Assembly: GCA_001567165.1 (NCBI GenBank)
Contig: LNFQ01000039.1
Location: forward strand, 1 to 43,715
Source: Bacteroidetes bacterium OLB11
GTDB taxonomy: Bacteria; Bacteroidota; Bacteroidia; Chitinophagales; Chitinophagaceae
Direction: 5' to 3'
DNA: 43,715 nt
How positions within the stretch are numbered: position 1 is the first letter of the stretch; each line of letters opens with the position of its first letter. The notes beneath the pieces were generated by a model, which searched no databases, was not told where the DNA came from, and saw only the letters and a program-made list of their open reading frames with translations. The position numbers and the translations under genes were made by a program. Shown piece after piece: positions 34,111 to 43,600 of the stretch.

Positions 34111-34307
34111 TTATTCTGCTATTCCTGAAATATATTCTTGCTTGTGAATTGCTTTTAATATTTGCTTGCGACGAGTTACAGATTTTTTTTTCGTAATGTT
34201 TACGTTCTCTAAGCTGCATCAAAATTTTGTGCTTTTTCAAATTTCTTTTTATACTTTTTTAAAGCTTTGTCAATGCTTTCGCAATCTTTTGAGTCAATAA
34301 TGAGCAT
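34111..34307 (-). CDS. rpsU: 30S ribosomal protein S21, two frameshifts
   Basis: From an ATG at 34307 the sequence reads MLIIDSKDCESIDKALKKYK, the S21 opening. Removing one base from the AAAATTTT run near 34223-34230 gives KAQILMQLRERKHYEKK. Removing one A from the A9 run near 34182-34190 gives SVTRRKQILKAIHKQEYISG, ending in TAA at 34111-34113. The result is a normal 64-residue S21. Reading frames in the raw sequence do not show it, so automated callers would miss it. A ribosomal gene is very unlikely to be truly broken twice. A perfectly spaced promoter at 34332-34361 precedes it, and xerC follows. Confidence 0.85.
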
Positions 34308-34331
34308 GTTTTGTTTTAAAATTTTGGAATG

Positions 34332-34361
34332 CAAAAGTAGGTCATTTTATTTTATTTCCAA
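34332..34361 (-). promoter_or_regulatory. Promoter of the rpsU-xerC operon
   Basis: On the minus strand TTG (34361-34359) is followed after 19 bp by TACTTTTG (34339-34332), matching the Bacteroidota promoter pattern exactly. Predicted transcript start is near 34327, about 20 nt before the rpsU ATG. Confidence 0.65.
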
Positions 34362-34398
34362 AAAATATTTAAAAATAAGTTTTTATTATTTTTCTTAT

Positions 34399-34406
34399 TA
34401 CCTTTG
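34399..34406 (+). promoter_or_regulatory. -7 box next to the lipoprotein start
   Basis: TACCTTTG matches TAnnTTTG and ends 6 nt before the ATG at 34413. Transcription would start at or one base before the start codon. No clear -33 TTG is present at the usual distance. Confidence 0.35.
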
Positions 34407-34412
34407 AATGAT

Positions 34413-34939
34413 ATGCGATTGTTGTCATTTTTTGTTCTCTTTTTCTCTTTGCTTTCTTGCAAAAAATATCACGACCCTATGCCTTTCACGGATGATAGAC
34501 TCATCAACTTCTTGTCAATGACCCTTCTGCTATTAATTTCAATTGGGACTTTCCTGGTCGTCCGGACAATTCGGTGTGTATCTATCCCAGTCAAATCTAT
34601 AATGGGGATTATTTATTTTATGATACCATTACCGATTTTTTTGGAAACTTCAAAAGTGCTGATTCTTTTGATTTGCATTTCAATAATTTAGATTCTGTGT
34701 ATTTGAATATTTCGGGTTTTTGTGGTGCCAAAATTTTTACAGCAAAAGCAAATCGTTATTTAAAATTCAATTTAGATACGCTTACAGGAATAGGGCAATT
34801 GTTTTGCAATAATCAAGACACGATAACACTCAGCGGGTCTAAAAAAGAAATCAGCGATACCAATTTTATTTCTATCAAATATCAAGTTTACACTGATACA
34901 GGCATCGTTTATCACTTAGGAACTGCCATCAAAAAATAA
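34413..34939 (+). CDS. Small lipoprotein, frameshifted
   Basis: MRLLSFFVLFFSLLSCKK is a clear lipoprotein signal with Cys16. The first frame turns into nonsense near 34510. If one base is added at about 34505-34512 (for example a third T in the TT before CTTG), the sequence continues NDPSAINFNWDFPGRPDNSV, then CIYPSQIYNGDYLFYDTITD and LYFGTAI-like strands to the TAA at 34937-34939, for 175 residues. The mature part is beta-rich with Asp/Asn turns and two Cys. No known family is recognised. The gene ends 3 bp before ribE and may be co-transcribed with it. Confidence 0.65.
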
Positions 34940-34942
34940 AAT

Positions 34943-35542
34943 ATGTTCACCGGAATAATAGAAACCATAGGGGTTATACAAGAAGTTAAATCTCTTAATC
35001 ATACGCTTCAATTGAAATTTTTTTCTCCATTCACTTCTGAATTAAAAGTTGATCAATCAGTGGCTCATAATGGAGTGTGCTTAACTATTACCGATATTCA
35101 AGAGCAGGAATATACCGTTTGTGCTGTGCAAGAAACAATTGATAAAACAACAATTGGAACTTGGCAAGTGCATGATATCATTAATCTTGAAAGATGTTTA
35201 ATTTTCAATGGGCGACTTGATGGGCATATTGTGCAAGGTCATGTTGATGCAAAAGCAATCTGTTTAAATCATTTGGAAGACGGTGACAATCATACTTTTC
35301 GTTTTCGTATTGAAAAAAAGTTTGCTCATCTCATTATCGAAAAAGGCTCTGTATGCATTGATGGGGTTAGTTTAACCTGTTTTCATGTTGGAGAAAATGA
35401 GTTTGATGTAACCATCATTCCTTATACTTTTACCCATACTACTTTTAAAAATATGAAACTCGGTAAAGAAGTGAATATTGAATTTGATGTCATTGGAAAA
35501 TATATTACAAGGCTCAATTGTTTTTCAAAATCTTTCGACTAA
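34943..35542 (+). CDS. ribE: Riboflavin synthase, alpha subunit
   Basis: Dismutates two molecules of 6,7-dimethyl-8-ribityllumazine to riboflavin. The protein has the invariant start [12 protein letters not shown], then [11 protein letters not shown] in the first lumazine-binding barrel, [10 protein letters not shown] between the barrels, and [12 protein letters not shown] in the second barrel, with [22 protein letters not shown] at the end. At 199 residues it has the normal length and both repeats. The stop codon overlaps the stop of the convergent ruvB gene at 35539-35542. The only other flavin-related gene nearby is the BLUF protein at 36.7 kb. Confidence 0.94.
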   Translation: MFTGIIETIGVIQEVKSLNHTLQLKFFSPFTSELKVDQSVAHNGVCLTITDIQEQEYTVCAVQETIDKTTIGTWQVHDIINLERCLIFNGRLDGHIVQGHVDAKAICLNHLEDGDNHTFRFRIEKKFAHLIIEKGSVCIDGVSLTCFHVGENEFDVTIIPYTFTHTTFKNMKLGKEVNIEFDVIGKYITRLNCFSKSFD

Positions 35543-36574
35543 AACAAAGTATAATCTCCCCCTTTTGATTTACTTGATGGATATAGATTCAAGTGTTTAT
35601 AGGCTTTTTCGGTGGCTTCTCTTCCTCTTGAAGTCCGAATAATATAGCCTTCTTGAATTAAAAAAAGGTTCATACACTTCTTCTATCGTGCCACTCTCCT
35701 CTCCTACTGCTGTCGCTATATTATTGATTCCGACAGGACCGCCTTTAAATTTTTCAATTAAAGTAGTCAAAATTTTATTATCCATTTCATCCAAACCATT
35801 TGTATCGACTTTGAGTGCCTTTAATCCATGCTCTGCAATTCCCATATCAATAACTCCATTTCCTAAAATTTGAGCAAAATCTCTCATTCTTCTTAATAGT
35901 CCATTTGCAATACGAGGTGTGCCTCTACTTCTTCTTGCAACTTCTTTGCAAGCATCTGATGTGATTTTTACACCCAATAATGAAGCACTTCGCCAAATGA
36001 TTTTATCCAATACTTCTAACGGGTAATATTCTAATCTTGACTTAATTCCAAAACGAGAAAGCAAAGGAGCTGTAAGCAATCCAGAGCGAGTGGTGGCTCC
36101 AACTAGCGTAAAAGGATTCAATGAAATTTGAACACTTCTTGCATTAGGGCCGGTATCAATCATGATGTCAATTTTATAATCTTCCATTGCAGCATAAAGA
36201 TACTCTTCTACGACATTACTCAGTCGATGTATTTCATCTATAAATAAAACATCTCTGTGCTCTAAACCGGTGAGGAGCCCTGCTAAATCAGCAGGTTTTT
36301 CAATCACTGGCCCGCTGGTTTCTTTGATATTTGAGCCTAATTCATTCGCTACGATTCTCGATAAAGTCGTTTTGCCCAAGCCAGGAGGCCCATGAAACAA
36401 TACATGATCTAATGCCTCTCCTCTTAAATTGGCAGCTTTAATAAATATTTTCAGATTTTCGATCAATTCTTTTTGCCCCGAAAAATCATCTATGGAACTA
36501 GGTCTGATAGTATTTTCATAATCTTTATCAGACTGTGAATTAGAACTGCTGGCTTGTAAGTTTGGGTTTAGCAT
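35539..36574 (-). CDS. ruvB: Holliday junction branch migration helicase RuvB, frameshifted near the C-terminus
   Basis: AAA+ motor that drives Holliday-junction migration with RuvA. It shows [20 protein letters not shown], Walker [11 protein letters not shown], Walker [11 protein letters not shown], sensor VGATTRSG and the arginine finger region PLLSRFGI, then the winged-helix domain ending [10 protein letters not shown]. The raw frame continues as nonsense after EPF. Removing one T from the T7 run at 35660-35666 (minus strand) restores [24 protein letters not shown] and ends at TAG 35539-35541, for 344 residues. The stop codons of ruvB and ribE overlap. Start at ATG 36574. Confidence 0.92.
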
Positions 36575-36697
36575 AATACAAATCAAAGTTAAATCATTTT
36601 TTCAATAAGTCATTGCTTCATTTTTCAAACATAGATATATTCATTATTTTTTATAGATTATAGTTAAAAGCAAAATATTCTATTTTTTAATTCTAAT

Positions 36698-36705
36698 TAC
36701 TTTTA
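36698..36705 (+). promoter_or_regulatory. Possible -7 box next to the BLUF start
   Basis: TACTTTTA differs from TAnnTTTG only in the last base and ends 4 nt before the ATG at 36710, the same spacing as at the PaiB-like gene. The call is weak in this AT-rich DNA. Confidence 0.25.
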
Positions 36706-36709
36706 CTAA

Positions 36710-37141
36710 ATGGAAACAGAAAAAGTTTATCTTTTATCGTATGTAAGTACAGGTTGTGATAATCTCAACTTTACTCATATTAAAGACATTCTTTCCATTT
36801 CCTGCGAATACAATAAAACCCATAATATTACTGGAATTTTACTCTATTGCAATAAGCATTTTTTTCAAATTATTGAAGGTCCCAAAGACGAAGTAAAATC
36901 CCTTTTTGAAAAAATTTTGATAGACTCTCGACATGATAATATTATCAAAATTCAAGAAGGATATTTCTGTCATCGACAATTTGAAAAATGGCAAATGGCG
37001 TTCAAAAGTTATAATTGTGAATTGAAAGGACTCGATAATTTTAATACCCAACAATTTTATAATTATATCAATACCAATTTAAACATGGATTCATGTATTT
37101 CCAATAAAGTGCTTGCTGATTTTTTTGATTTGAATGGTTAA
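36710..37141 (+). CDS. Stand-alone BLUF-domain blue-light photoreceptor
   Basis: Short FAD-binding photosensor of 143 residues. The BLUF core is complete: Tyr11 in LLSYVST, Asn35 in EYNKTHNITGILLY, Gln53 in FFQIIEGP, and Trp94/Met96 in FEKWQMAF, the residues that rearrange hydrogen bonds to flavin on blue-light absorption. The domain fills residues 4-100; the rest is a short helical cap, with no enzymatic output domain, so it should act through protein-protein contacts. Neighbours (ruvB, PD40 protein) do not reveal a partner. The gene is preceded by a -7-like box and stands alone on the plus strand. Confidence 0.88.
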   Translation: METEKVYLLSYVSTGCDNLNFTHIKDILSISCEYNKTHNITGILLYCNKHFFQIIEGPKDEVKSLFEKILIDSRHDNIIKIQEGYFCHRQFEKWQMAFKSYNCELKGLDNFNTQQFYNYINTNLNMDSCISNKVLADFFDLNG

Positions 37142-37272
37142 ATTTTCTAGTTAACATCGATGCTTTTTTCATCATTTCATAACTTTTTTTGTATAATTCC
37201 CTTCTGCCTAAATTCTCTATGTGTAATTTGGGTTAAAGTTTTTATTTTTGTTCTCTTTTCAATTCAAATCAT

Positions 37273-39220
37273 TTGATTTTTTTATACCAAAATATAAAAC
37301 ATCTTACTTCTCTAAAATTCATTTTTTTATCCTGCCTTCTATTTTCTTTTTTTTATATCAATCCATGCACAAACCGATTCATTAAAACTAATCAGGGCTT
37401 CCTATTTTGAGTGTGAAACCTTTGCCAACAAAGGACTTTACAGCAAAGCTATTCCATGCCTACTAGAGCTTACGCAAAATCACCCTTCCTTCACAAAAGC
37501 ATATTTAAAACTAGCTGAAATTTATTATGTCAAAAGAGATTTTGATTTGACTCTGTTCTATGCAGACAAGGCAATTATATCAAATGAAGTAGATTCTTTT
37601 TTCGCCACTGTGTGCTTTAGCCGATCGAATGAAAAGAAATAAAGATTGGACAACTGAAAAAATATTGCGTGACAAGCTCAAACCGATTGTCATCGAAAAC
37701 AAAAAAATCAAAGAAAGAAAATGCTCAAACCCAAGCTAAACTTTTCACGGATGATACTCCTATTTTAGGTGCCAACCTTCAAAACATGGGTGATAGTATC
37801 AACACTACCGAAAATGAATATTTGCCCTCACTTAGCTTAGATGGCCACACGCTCGTTTTCACTAGAAATGTAGGTGGCAATGAGGATTTTTTCATTTCAA
37901 AAAAAGATTCCAATTCAGTTTGGCACAAAGCACAAAACATGGGCTATCCACCCAATACCAATATGCCTGATGGAGGTGCAAAACTCAGTGTTGATGGGAA
38001 TTATTTGTTCTATACTCGATGTGACCTCAGAAGCCCTGATGGAATTCGCAATGGAGGTTGTGATTTAGTTTTTAGCTATCGCCAAAAAGATAAATGGAGC
38101 GAACCACAGTATTTTGGTTATACCATCAATACAACTGCTTACGAAGGACAGCCATGTTTGAACGCCGATAATAACACCCTTTATTTTGTTAGCAATCGAG
38201 AAGGTGGGTATGGAGGCTATGATATTTGGATGTCCACATTTGAAAATAAAAAATGGACAAAGCCAGTCAATCTCGGACCCAATATTAATACTGCTAAAGA
38301 TGAAACTTCACCATTCATCCATCCTGATAATGAAACGCTCTATTTTGCTAGCAATGGGCTTCCTGGCTTAGGGCAGACCGATTTGTTTATTTCCAGAAAG
38401 GATAAAAATGGGGTCTGGGGCAAACCGCTCAATTTAGGAGCACCCATTAATTCTGAACGATTTGAAGGCTCTATTATAGTGAGTGCAAAAGGCAAAAAAG
38501 GATATTTAGCTTCGGATAGAGATGACTCAAAAGGAGGGTTAGATATTTACTCATTTGACACCTACTCTGCAATACAACCCAATCCCACTATCTGTTTGAA
38601 AGGATTTGTAAGAGATAAATATTATGACATACCAGTCTTAGCTCAAGAAATTGTATTTTCAAATTTATTTGACCAAACCGTCATCAGCACCGAAAAAAGC
38701 AATGAAGGTGATGGCAGCTATACTAAAGCATTGAAGATGGGTAAAACATATATCATTTCATGTCATTCCGATTTGTATAGACCATTTTACAAAAAAATAG
38801 CTTTACTCAATGATAGTATTCCTGAGATTTTCAATGTGCAAATTAAACTTAAACAACCCGGATTGATTGACACCCTATTTCAAGCCCAGCTTAGCTTTGA
38901 CAGTATTAGTCACCGTTTAGATAGTATCTCTTATAAAAAAATTGATACCGTGATGAAGCGCTGGAAAGATTATACTGAAGACAGTGCCTCGGTTGTTGTA
39001 TTTTTAAAATGCTATTATTATTCAGGTGAAAATGATGATGACCCAATGTATAAATATAATTTAGACAAGTGTTTAGCTTATTTGCAAGAAGTGAATTCTT
39101 ATTTTGAAAAACGAAAAAATTGCTTGTTGGTTGATTATGCAAGACCCATGTATGACTATTTATAACGATGATGAATCCTTATTTGATAAGGTAGAGTTGA
39201 ATATTGTAGAATATTATTAA
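37273..39220 (+). CDS. Envelope protein with TPR and PD40/WD40-like propeller repeats, four frameshifts
   Basis: The raw frame shows only 37669-39165. Upstream the sequence reads a signal peptide (FIFLSCLLFSFF), then SIHAQTDSLKLIRASYFEC and TPR-like ELTQNHPSFTKAYLKLAEIY. Restoring needs one T less in the T8 run near 37346-37353, one T less in the T6 run near 37591-37596, one A less in the A7 run near 37701-37707, and one C less in CCC near 39146-39148. The propeller has repeats such as LPSLSLDGHTLVFTRN, GGAKLSVDGNYLFYTR, GQPCLNADNNTLYFVSN and TSPFIHPDNETLYFASN, typical of PD40 proteins. The end resembles part of an OmpA-like domain (FDKVELNIVEY). The start is uncertain; TTG 37273 is a candidate. 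Likely outer-membrane or periplasmic, as in T9SS PorE-type proteins. Confidence 0.72.
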
Positions 39221-39240
39221 TTTTGAAAAAAATATTTCAT

Positions 39241-39957
39241 ATGAATAAAATAATGACATTCCTTTTGATGCTAATTGCTTGCTTATCCTGCGAATCAAAT
39301 ACAGCTCAAGAAAAAGGTGGAAACATTGATGCTGCTGAATTTAAAAATCAAATTGAGCATACAAAAAACATCCAAATTATTGACGTAAGGACACCTCAAG
39401 AATTTAATGAAGGCCATCTCGAAAATGCAGTATTGATGAATTATAATAGTCCTGAATTTAAAACAGCAGTTGATATTTTAGATAAAAATAAACCCACTTA
39501 CGTTTATTGTCTTTCTGGAGGGAGAAGCAGTGGTGCTGTGAACATGTTGAAAGAAAAAGGATTTAAAGAAGTGTATAATTTAAACGGTGGAATCCTTAGC
39601 TGGAAAAAATACAATTTCCCATTAGCAGGTGCACAGTCTGAAAGCATCGCAAGTGGCATGACGAAAGCACAATTTGACTCTATATGTAATGGCCCCCAAC
39701 CGGTATTATTTGATTTTATGGCAAAATGGTGTGGACCTTGTAAAGCACTCAAACCAATTTTAGATGAAGTAGAAAGTGAATATCCGGGTAAGATTAAAAT
39801 TATTTCAATTGATATAGATGTTCATAAAACATTAGCCAAAGAACTTAAAATATACAATATTCCTTTTATGATGTTTTATAAAGATGGAAAACTTCAAACC
39901 AATATTGAAGGGTTAACAACTAAAGAAACCTTGCTTGACATTTTAGGTTTAAAATAA
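39241..39957 (+). CDS. Rhodanese-thioredoxin fusion lipoprotein
   Basis: Periplasmic redox lipoprotein of 238 residues. The signal MNKIMTFLLMLIACLSC gives Cys17 as lipid anchor. Residues 30-125 are a rhodanese domain with IQIIDVRTPQEFNEGHLENA and the active-site Cys90 in VYCLSGGRSS. Residues 150-238 are a thioredoxin domain with FDFMAKWCGPCKALKPIL (CGPC at 164-167) and the cis-Pro in YNIPFMMFY. Both active sites are intact. The pairing suggests sulfur or persulfide handling or disulfide exchange in the periplasm; substrates are unknown. Start at ATG 39241 rather than TTG 39223. The thioesterase gene follows after 18 bp. Confidence 0.88.
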   Translation: MNKIMTFLLMLIACLSCESNTAQEKGGNIDAAEFKNQIEHTKNIQIIDVRTPQEFNEGHLENAVLMNYNSPEFKTAVDILDKNKPTYVYCLSGGRSSGAVNMLKEKGFKEVYNLNGGILSWKKYNFPLAGAQSESIASGMTKAQFDSICNGPQPVLFDFMAKWCGPCKALKPILDEVESEYPGKIKIISIDIDVHKTLAKELKIYNIPFMMFYKDGKLQTNIEGLTTKETLLDILGLK

Positions 39958-39975
39958 AAAATTAGTTGATAAAAA

Positions 39976-40368
39976 ATGAAACCTATTTTCAAAAAAGGAG
40001 ATATAAAAAAATATACGCACACAATTACAAGCAATGATATTGCTGCATTTGAAGCAGGTATCGTTCATGAATTGTATTCAACATTTGCCCTTTGTCGAGA
40101 TGCCGAATGGAGTGGTCGCTTATTTGTGTTAGATATGAAAGAAGATGATGAGGAAGGAATTGGCACAATGATTCAAATAAAACATTTGAGTCCTGCATTT
40201 GTTGGAGAGACAGTGGAGTTTGAGGCCGAGTTTGATTGTATAACCGATAAAAATGAAATTATTAACCAATTTAGAGTTACTTGCAATCAACGCTTAATTG
40301 CAGTTGGAACACAAGGTCAAAAAATATTAAAAAAAGATAAAATCAAATCTTTATTTGAAAAATTGTAA
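39976..40368 (+). CDS. Hotdog-fold thioesterase family protein
   Basis: A 130-residue cytoplasmic protein with the hotdog layout: a helix region (SNDIAAFEAGIVHELYSTFALC), followed by strands GIGTMIQIKHLSPAFVGETVEFEAEF, IINQFRVTCNQRLIAVGTQGQKIL. The pattern of a small single domain with THLSPAFVGETV-like wording is close to the FlK/thioesterase-superfamily proteins that hydrolyse small acyl-CoAs. The classical catalytic His after the long helix is not certain in this sequence, so the exact activity is open. It follows the rhodanese-thioredoxin gene closely and may be co-transcribed. Confidence 0.7.
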   Translation: MKPIFKKGDIKKYTHTITSNDIAAFEAGIVHELYSTFALCRDAEWSGRLFVLDMKEDDEEGIGTMIQIKHLSPAFVGETVEFEAEFDCITDKNEIINQFRVTCNQRLIAVGTQGQKILKKDKIKSLFEKL

Positions 40369-40584
40369 TCAAAAATATGTCTCTTTTCTGAAATCAATTT
40401 TATAACAAAGTAACATTCAAATCAGCCCAATCTTTATCAATAAATATCGGATTTCATTTTTAAATATACTCTCTGTAGCTACAGCAACATCTATGATTTA
40501 AGACTTGAACGCTGACATTTTTATTCACAATATTCCGACAATTCAAAACTCACTTTGGCTTTAGAGTATGACTACAAATAATTA

Positions 40585-40629
40585 TCACTAAAAAAGGTTC
40601 AAATATATTTTGAAACCCTTTTTTAGTGA
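40585..40629. terminator. Bidirectional terminator between convergent genes
   Basis: TCACTAAAAAAGGTTCAAA (40585-40603) pairs with the arm from TTTGAAACCC to TTTTTTAGTGA (40609-40629) with one or two unpaired bases. A-runs and T-runs flank the G/C core on both sides. It separates the thioesterase gene from the end of the repeat-protein gene at 40651. Confidence 0.8.
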
Positions 40630-40650
40630 TTTTTCTATAATGTTAAAACA

Positions 40651-43600
40651 TTATTTTGTAGCTCTTGTGCCAGTTCCTTCTGTGCTTTTTGGAGACTCTT
40701 GTTGTTTCCAATTTTTTTGAGCAGCTTCATTCACTGATTTGTGCAAAGCTTCTTTAGCTGCCATTTCAGCATTTTCAGCTTCGACTTGTTTTATCAAATT
40801 TTCTGTTTCTGCTTTAAAGTTTGTTGATGAGCTATTTTCAAATTCTGGTTTAAATCTTTCAGGATTGTTTGCTCCCATTGATTTTGGCATTCCAAATGCT
40901 TCTGGTTCTAAATAAAATCCTTTTTGACCTTCTGGTTTATTCTCTTCAACAATCACTGGATATTTTTTAGCAACGGCATCATGACGTACGCCACTTACTT
41001 GCCAGCTCACTTTTACATTTGGAGTACTTGTACGAATCGTAAACTGATTATTAGCAACTTCTTTTGTTACTTTTGCCATTACGAAATCATTACTATTATC
41101 AATCACTGTCAATTGATATTTAAAGTTTTCATTTAATGCTTCAAAGTAGTCAGGTAAAGTTACAGTTGCATAACCATTTGCATCAGTAACAATGTTTCCA
41201 TTATAAATATTCATCATATCATTACTTTCAATTGAGCTATGACGTAAAAATTTATTAGTAGGATCTAATGGGTGATCTATCATGAATGGTTTAGTTCCAA
41301 ATGTACCGGTAGTCGCATATAGAGTTCCACTAAAATATCCTGAATAGTTAGTGATGGCACCGGTAGCATATCCATATACACCGTAGTTTGCTAATCCTGT
41401 ATTTGAGGCATATCCATATACACCATGTTTAACTTGACCTAATAAAGGTCCATTAGCAATCCCACTAACTCCAATATATCCACCTTCACCTAATACACCA
41501 ACTCCATAATATTGAGTTGCATCAGGTTTACTATATCCATATACACCAACGGCATCCATATTATAAGAACCTGTATATTCACCTCTTAGAACCCCATTAG
41601 TTAATGATGGAGTATAGTTATTCCGTCCTGCTGTGAATAATCCCGCTTGGTTGGAATCTCCTACTGCTCTCACAGCAACCGCTTTGGAATTAGCTGCATT
41701 TGCATAAATTACAGGGTAATCAGGACTTGCAGTATTCGAAGCATATATAGCATTTCCAGAATCTGAACTAGCACTTAGCCCTCTACCAGATTGAGAATAA
41801 CCTGTCAAACCTTTAGCAGACCCATATCCCATTCCATAAACACCTGTAGATCCACCTGAGTCAGCAATACCTCTAACACCCATCCAACCACCTTCACCGA
41901 CCATACCATATCCCCAGCTTGTAACAGTCCTAGATTTTCCGTAAATAGCGGTTTGGTCATGTACCGCATTTCCTGTATATTCTGCTCTTAAAATACCATT
42001 GCCTATGTAATTTGAACTTGATGAAGTAAAATTCCCAGCTGTATCGTAAGTGGTACTTACATTTAACTGTGCATTTCCTGTATTTACTTTAAATGCATTT
42101 CCAATTTCAACTTTCCCATTTTTCCCTATTAATAAATTACTACCATCATTTCCTATCAAAGTATTAAAACTTGGTGTTTTAAAAAGGTACACAACACTGT
42201 CGTTATATCCGTTAACAATCGAAGCTGGGTTTCCTATCATAAATCCAGAATACCCTCCATTTGGAGTCGCAACGGTTAATCTATCAAAATAATCATTTGA
42301 AAGCATGTTTATCCCTCTATGATTAACCAATAAATCATTTTGAAATAATTTACTATTTCCCAACGTGTTTCCATCAGGTGTAAATCTAGGAATATAATTA
42401 TTAGTACCACTTCCGCTCACTAATCCTGCACCGGCTGCTGTACTCCAACTTCCTACTCCGTTTGCATCTGAGGTCATTAATTTTCCTGCTCCGGGTGATC
42501 CACCTTGCATACGTATTTGTCCGTTTACGTCTAGTTTGGTTGTCGGTGTAGTGGTTCCTACTCCTACTGCTCCTCCATTGGTAATCGTAATTTGATTGTT
42601 GTTATTGGTTCCCAACATTAAACTACTATTTTCTCTATTCATAATCGTTGCTACATTGCCAGTTTGAGAAATCACCAAACCATCTGTTGCTGTGTGTCCG
42701 CTGGTATTATTGGTTAATCTTAAATCCATCAATGTGCCATCCGTATTGTTTAAATGAACGCGAGATACCGGTGCTGAATTTCCACCGATACCTACATTTT
42801 CTGTATCAAAATCAGCATGGAATTTGAGTTTGGTTGAGCCTGATTTGAATAAACTTATCCCTACGTTACCTGCTGTGCTTATCAAGAATCTTCCTAATCC
42901 GTCTCCTGCTGTAAGACCATTATTACCAAATGCTAATAGGTTGGCATAAGGATAAAACGCATTGTAAGCTCCTGTTCTTGTGGAACCGTATTTGGTAAAA
43001 GTTGCATAGCTACTTGCTCCATCATTGTACATCGTGAAACGGCCTGCTCCATTCGCATTCGGATTGTGCATACGAATATGCTCTAATATACCAGATGTGC
43101 TATAATACATGTGTAAGCGAGCTACAGGCGATTCTGTTCCAATACCTACATTTGAACCATTATCATATAATAATGATTTGCCAATCGTATTTAATGCTGT
43201 GAATTTCGTTAGATAATTCGCATCACCTGCTACGTGACCTGCCGCTGAACTCACAGCTCCGGTTCTGGTTTTATCATGTGAGCTTCCGGATTTGTCGGCA
43301 TATAGTGCATAAGGAACTGATAAAAGTTGAGATGTGCCTGCTACTACATAGTCGCTACCCCCTTTGGGATCGATGGATACTTGAATGTATTTATTGCCGG
43401 TTTCCCATTTTACAGTTTTCATTTCGCCTGCCAATGCTTGACCATTCCCTATTTGTAGGGTATAAAGTCCAAACTCGTTTGTTTTTACTATTTGAGTCTC
43501 TTCGTACTCTGCTACACTCGCATCTGCAGTAGGCAATATCGTCAATTTTAACGAAATTTGTTGATTCGTCATCGGATTGCCCTTCGCATCACGTGCAACA

